Shown one piece after another: positions 6,336-7,764 of a DNA stretch of 7,764 nucleotides. The notes below the pieces were generated by a model. The model did not search any database, was not told the origin of the DNA, and saw only the letters and a program-made list of their open reading frames with translations. The position numbers and the translations under genes are program-made. Numbering within the stretch: the first letter of the stretch is position 1; every line of letters begins with the position of its first letter. The DNA is from Synechococcaceae cyanobacterium RL_1_2 (GTDB lineage: Bacteria; Cyanobacteriota; Cyanobacteriia; Cyanobacteriales; JAAUPO01): positions 1 to 7,764 of the forward strand of contig JAAUPO010000086.1 of NCBI GenBank assembly GCA_012033095.1. The letters are read 5' to 3'.

Positions 6336-7235
6336 TTAGGATAACCATGGGCTTAAATCGCGATCGATTAAATCTTGAAGCTTCACAATATCTTCTTTAA
6401 AAACCTGTTGTAACTGACGGCGGGAATCTTGGGATAGAGATGACTTACGATAATTGAGCTGTTTAAACTTAGTCGAAATACTTTCCCGTAATGCTTTGGG
6501 AAATAGTAATTTTAATGGTTCTTTAATAGGATGACGTTGATTTAAAAACTTTTGTACCCATTGATTCTTCGGAACCCCTGACATGTTATGGCGGCTACCG
6601 GTGGAGGGAGTAAAATCATCGTCTATACCCAAATATTGAAACATGTCCTTCATCAAGCCATTGGCATCATTTTTTAAATCATCGTAGAGATAGATTTTTA
6701 ATTGGGCGCGATCGAACTGCTCGTAATAACGCTGGATTTGCTCTGAGTACATGCCCATGGCGGTGTATCGCCACAAATATTCCCAATTGTCCTGGGTACG
6801 TTGGGTTTCAAGGGCTAGGGCTTGATCAAAATCCCTTAATTGCTCCCGACTATCTCGAATGGTGTGCATAAATGCAGAATAGGCACGATCAACCGGATTC
6901 CGCAGAATTGCGATTAATTTAACCCCCGGCAAATGATGTTTAATGGCTTGGGGGGCCCTAGGACTGGATAAATACCAGGTGGTCGCCTCCCCCACAGCCC
7001 GATGTTGTCCTTCCACACCATCAAATAACCCGTGATAGCGATCGATGTCTGTGACCACATGCTCGTACAGTTCCCGATCGCCAGGCCCTTGGAACGTTGG
7101 CGGTTGTCCTTCAAAATCAAAAAAGCCAGGTTCCTTAATAGGGCTCATATAAACCTGGGGATGTTGCTTCAGATAACTATAAAGGGAGGTGGTTCCGGCT
7201 TTTTGCGCTCCAATCAGTAAAAAATTAGGCAACAT
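6336..7235 (-). CDS. PAPS-dependent sulfotransferase
   Basis: A 299-residue soluble sulfotransferase of the Sulfotransfer_1 / heparan-sulfate N-sulfotransferase-like type, which moves sulfate from PAPS to a hydroxyl or amine of a carbohydrate or other acceptor. The 5'-phosphosulfate loop is IGAQKAGTTSLYSYL (8-22) with the invariant Lys12. It is followed by SPIKEPGFFDF (31-41) and GEATTWYLSSP (82-92). The 3'-phosphate motif LRNPVDRAYSAFMH (111-124) supplies the usual Arg112 and Ser120. Later family features are IYLYDDLKND and MFQYLGID. The length is normal and the frame is intact. There is no signal peptide or transmembrane segment, so it would act in the cytoplasm. ATG 7235 is the natural start, with the P-loop directly behind it, but no good ribosome binding site is visible. 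It is the first gene of a two-gene unit with the glycosyltransferase, suggesting sulfation of a glycan; the acceptor is inference. Confidence 0.88.
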   Translation of the reverse strand: MLPNFLLIGAQKAGTTSLYSYLKQHPQVYMSPIKEPGFFDFEGQPPTFQGPGDRELYEHVVTDIDRYHGLFDGVEGQHRAVGEATTWYLSSPRAPQAIKHHLPGVKLIAILRNPVDRAYSAFMHTIRDSREQLRDFDQALALETQRTQDNWEYLWRYTAMGMYSEQIQRYYEQFDRAQLKIYLYDDLKNDANGLMKDMFQYLGIDDDFTPSTGSRHNMSGVPKNQWVQKFLNQRHPIKEPLKLLFPKALRESISTKFKQLNYRKSSLSQDSRRQLQQVFKEDIVKLQDLIDRDLSPWLS

Positions 7236-7596
7236 AGGGATAGGGAAGATCTAGGGTTGAAGATAAACGGGTTTAAACTTGAATTAAACTCCTGGTTGGT
7301 GTCTTTACTGTAATGGACTTTCCAGGGTTTTTACACCTCACCAGGAAAACGATAGAATGATTTTGCCGCCGTTGGTTCTCTTTTCGTGAACCAGTGTGGG
7401 CGCGATAGAAGTGCATCACCATAACATATTGTATGTAGTGGCTTAGTATTTGTAATACCAAATATTGCAATAGTTAGAATGACCACTTTAGATTGAAATA
7501 ACTACGGCTGAGTAAAGCCCAACCATAAGACTTAAGAATTAAATTGAATCGATCGCGCTAATCGATCGCCGTATTTTTTTGATTTGGGGTAGAGTC
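7236..7596. other. Non-coding region upstream of the sulfotransferase gene
   Basis: No gene is supported on either strand. A 65-codon minus-strand frame at 7273-7470 has unremarkable composition, overlaps hairpin sequence and shows no motif. Visible structure includes an inverted repeat TGGTTC/GAACCA (about 7373-7393) and a direct repeat AATCGATCGC at 7547-7556 and 7560-7569, followed by a T-run at 7574-7580. The promoter of the sulfotransferase unit should lie here, but I could not place it. Confidence 0.45.
7547..7569. repeat. Direct repeat AATCGATCGC, 13-bp period
   Basis: Two perfect copies of AATCGATCGC are separated by GCT. Each holds the self-complementary CGATCG, so a 6-bp hairpin with a 7-base loop can form just before a T-run. 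This could act as a terminator for rightward transcription, though no rightward gene lies upstream. It may simply be HIP1-like sequence. Confidence 0.4.
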
Positions 7597-7764
7597 AGGA
7601 CTTACGCAAAAATTTCAATTCTGTCCTGGAAACCATGATGTTTGGGGACAATCGTTCAAGCAAGTCCCCAAAATTTGGGGGATTTAGGGGGCGACGCAAC
7701 AACATTTGATACTTTTCAAACACGTTCTAAGCTTCTTCACTCTTAGAACTGTCCTAATATAGTC
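7597..7764. mobile_element. Mosaic family A / family C element
   Basis: Starts with AGGACTTACGCAAAAATTT, the left end of family A, and follows the family A core (CTGTCCTGGAAACCATGATG, then GGGGACAATCGTTCAAGCAAG, then pairing C/G runs at 7665-7682). After GATTTAGGGGGC it switches to the family C right arm, from GACGCAACAACATTTGATAC to TTTTCAAACACGTTCT, which also occurs at 91-125. A GTTCTAAG/CTTAGAAC hairpin follows (7724-7731 with 7742-7749). GTCCT at 7752-7756 can pair with the opening AGGAC, so the element may end there. The right side is close to the window edge and its limit is uncertain. Confidence 0.55.
7724..7749. repeat. Perfect 8-bp inverted repeat at the end of the mosaic element
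   Basis: GTTCTAAG and CTTAGAAC flank a 10-base loop. No T-run follows, so it is not called a terminator. It lies immediately beyond the family C arm and may be a subterminal hairpin of the element. Confidence 0.5.

Noticed and set aside
6914..7220. Two frames (minus 6914-7120 and plus 7032-7220) inside the sulfotransferase gene
   Set aside because: The sulfotransferase frame has both PAPS-binding motifs; these are shadows.
7273..7470. 65-codon minus-strand frame
   Set aside because: No motif, no ribosome binding site, overlaps hairpin sequence and extends over the likely promoter region.
7551..7580. CGATCG hairpin plus T-run as an intrinsic terminator
   Set aside because: No rightward gene precedes it and the stem is only 6 bp; kept only as a repeat.
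1..7764. CRISPR array or defence island
   Set aside because: The repeats are dispersed, not regularly spaced with unique spacers, and no nuclease, helicase or Cas-like protein is present.

Overview
The window looks like chromosome from a unicellular cyanobacterium of the Synechocystis type. Four perfect copies of the HIP1 octamer GCGATCGC (969-976, 3538-3545, 4024-4031, 4381-4388) and several near matches point that way, as do the gene content and the intergenic mobile-element debris. This assignment is inference; no marker gene settles the species.

Layout from left to right: (i) 1-166, a nested pair of short repeat elements; (ii) 367-969 (+), a PsiE-family membrane protein; (iii) 1047-1242, two more small repeat elements; (iv) 1293-1824 (-), a YgaP-like rhodanese plus DUF2892 membrane protein, divergent from (v) 1974-2749 (+), cysH, a thioredoxin-type PAPS reductase; (vi) 2750-3419, a gene-poor stretch with one small inverted-repeat element; (vii) 4682-3420 (-), a two-gene unit of a coiled-coil protein overlapping a 237-residue protein of unknown function; (viii) 4875-4996, another repeat element; (ix) 7235-5054 (-), a two-gene unit of a PAPS-type sulfotransferase followed by a family 4 glycosyltransferase; (x) 7236-7764, non-coding sequence ending in a mosaic repeat element.

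A sulfur theme runs through the window. CysH consumes PAPS to make sulfite, the rhodanese handles sulfane sulfur, and the sulfotransferase would use PAPS to sulfate a glycan, possibly one the adjacent glycosyltransferase helps build. The gene pairs are not one operon, so this link is inference.

The most striking technical point is that four of the seven genes are broken by single-base indels, five events in all. In each case one base restores a family-length protein with conserved motifs on both sides. That pattern suggests uncorrected sequencing or assembly errors more than gene decay, so these genes are annotated across their breaks. The most interesting biological structure is the set of three interlocking families of small non-coding inverted-repeat elements (A: AGGACTTACGC ends; B: CTAGGG-TGTCATCA ends; C: GTGTTTGAAAG ends), with nesting, abutting copies and one A/C mosaic. 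I did not find a convincing new defence or multi-gene system.
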